DNA of 6,080 nucleotides. Origin: Syntrophaceae bacterium (GTDB lineage Bacteria; Desulfobacterota; DTXE01). Position numbers and translations under genes: made by a program. The notes under the pieces are model-generated. The model was given only the letters and a program-made list of their open reading frames with translations. It searched no databases and was not told the origin of the DNA. This document shows, one piece after another, positions 5,320-6,080 of the stretch (its first letter is position 1; every line of letters starts with the position of its first letter). The stretch spans positions 1 through 6,080 of the forward strand of contig DTXE01000398.1 of assembly GCA_012962595.1 (NCBI GenBank). Direction: 5' to 3'.

Positions 5320-5320
5320 T

Positions 5321-6080
5321 ATGACAGATACCCTAGATCAAATATTGCATCTTTTATCTGAAGGTAAGATCACAGTAGCAGATGCTAAGAAAAACCTTTG
5401 TTTGCATAGTATAAAAGAAATTAAAGAAAAAGCCAAGCTAGATCTTAATAGAAAGCGCAGAACTGGAGTTCCAGAAGCAATACTTGCAGAAGGTAAGAGG
5501 GAAGAAGATGTAGCAACTTTTGCCTGTGAGATGGCACTGGAAAATGGCTATGCACTAGTTACGCGAGTTAAGGAATCTTGCATAAAAGAGATCAAAAAAG
5601 AAGCTAAAAAAGAGTTTGAGGTAATTTATAATGAACTTGCAAAAACAGTGTTAGTTAAACAACAGGATTATATTTTCGAGTATAGTGGCACAATTGGTGT
5701 TATAGCTGCAGGAACTGCAGATATACAAGTTGCAGAAGAGGCAAAAGTTGCTGCTGAAGTTATGGGCTGTGAGGTAATAACATGTTATGATGTAGGAATT
5801 GCTGGACTTCATAGACTATTTGAACCCCTATATACCATGGTAGAAAGAGAAGTTTCTGCAATAGTAGTAGTAGCTGGTATGGAAGGTGCGCTGCCATCTG
5901 TGGTAGCTTCGCTTGTAGATGTACCTGTGGTTGGTGTGCCAACCTCAGTTGGATATGGCTTTGGCAAGGGGGGTATAGGTGCACTAATGACCATGCTTCA
6001 GACCTGTTCACCTGGACTTGCAGTCGTTAATATAGACAATGGATTTGGCGCGGGCGTATATGCTGCCCTTATATCTAAAA
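5321..6080 (+). CDS. larB: LarB, nickel-pincer nucleotide cofactor biosynthesis carboxylase/hydrolase (3' end cut)
   Basis: 253 codons are visible to the window edge, probably nearly the whole protein since LarB is usually about 250 residues. LarB carboxylates the pyridinium ring of nicotinic acid adenine dinucleotide and releases AMP. This is the first step to the nickel-pincer cofactor used by lactate racemase and related LarA enzymes. The N-terminal region holds LDLNRKRRTGVPEAILAEGK (40-59). The C-terminal half is the PurE-like domain with GVIAAGTADIQVAEEA (126-141), CYDVGIAGLHRLF (155-167), VVAGMEGALPSVV (183-195), GYGFGKGGIGAL (211-222), LQTCSPG (226-232) and NIDNGFGAGVYAA (237-249). By position, Asp41, Glu188 and Cys229 match the catalytic residues reported for Lactobacillus LarB as I recall them; Cys229 would form the covalent intermediate. 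There is no Shine-Dalgarno. The gene diverges from the cassette block and is probably host backbone. No other lar gene is in view. Confidence 0.92.
   Translation, partial: MTDTLDQILHLLSEGKITVADAKKNLCLHSIKEIKEKAKLDLNRKRRTGVPEAILAEGKREEDVATFACEMALENGYALVTRVKESCIKEIKKEAKKEFEVIYNELAKTVLVKQQDYIFEYSGTIGVIAAGTADIQVAEEAKVAAEVMGCEVITCYDVGIAGLHRLFEPLYTMVEREVSAIVVVAGMEGALPSVVASLVDVPVVGVPTSVGYGFGKGGIGALMTMLQTCSPGLAVVNIDNGFGAGVYAALISK

Larger units (their letters stand above)
5014..5320. other. AT-rich intergenic spacer between the integrase fragment and larB
   Basis: No convincing full gene is present. The DNA is markedly more AT-rich than either side. It contains a minus-strand oligo-T tract (5103-5086), the larB TATA-like element and a short tandem repeat, all listed separately. 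On the minus strand there are short peptide-like frames. One is a 23-codon frame from the ATG at 5176 to the TAA at 5105 (starting MKRASISKVLDRL). Upstream of it and interrupted by stops are stretches reading HISEKVAD and EIDKVVAQVAGGE. They could be the decayed tail of an older gene or chance. Confidence 0.5.

Noticed and set aside
5760..6011. Minus-strand frames antisense to larB
   Set aside because: They lie wholly inside a strongly recognised LarB coding region and read as low-complexity antisense translation.
1..6080. CRISPR array, tRNA or rRNA genes
   Set aside because: No regularly spaced direct repeats and no cloverleaf or conserved rRNA segments were seen on either strand. The only direct repeats are the two attC-like ends and the short larB leader repeat.

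Overview
The window holds a minus-strand block of six genes (left edge to about 4890), an AT-rich spacer (about 4890-5320), and one divergent plus-strand gene running off the right edge. The organism cannot be named from the sequence. The plus-strand gene is larB (nickel-pincer cofactor synthesis), found in many methanogenic archaea and in bacteria. It has a TATA-like box close to its ATG, no Shine-Dalgarno, and many ATA/AGA codons. A minus-strand oligo-T tract lies nearby. These hints lean archaeal (Methanosarcinales/ANME-like) but do not prove it. The minus-strand genes mostly have clear GGAGG-type ribosome sites and look like mobile accessory genes.

The main observation is that the minus-strand block looks like an integron-type gene-cassette array. 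Two attC-like sites (2913-3004 and 4406-4492) share a 16-nt left end and the same fold. In each, a TAAC/GTTA outer pair is separated from a perfect 10-11 bp inner stem by a 1-nt spacer on one side and a 5-nt spacer on the other. Read on the minus strand, the sites follow genes as attC sites should: the alpha/beta-hydrolase stop codon lies inside the R'' box of the first, and the next genes start 50-60 bases after each R' box. Just upstream of the first cassette (4879-5013) is the N-terminal end of what looks like a tyrosine recombinase/integrase, cut off where the cassette begins.

Layout in minus-strand order: integrase fragment (5013-4879); cassette A with a small unknown protein (4846-4535) and its attC; cassette B with a DUF6653-like membrane protein (4346-3840), a membrane-anchored alpha/beta hydrolase (3817-2999) and its attC; then a DUF6544-like membrane protein (2863-1739) coupled by a TGATG overlap to an Acg-like nitroreductase (1739-750), and a CPBP-family intramembrane protease (643 to the edge, C-terminus missing). 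No third attC is visible between the last three genes, so they are either one large cassette or the chromosomal flank.

The genes do not form a recognisable pathway. Four of the six encode membrane or membrane-anchored proteins, and the set resembles mixed cassette cargo. larB on the other strand is probably host backbone.
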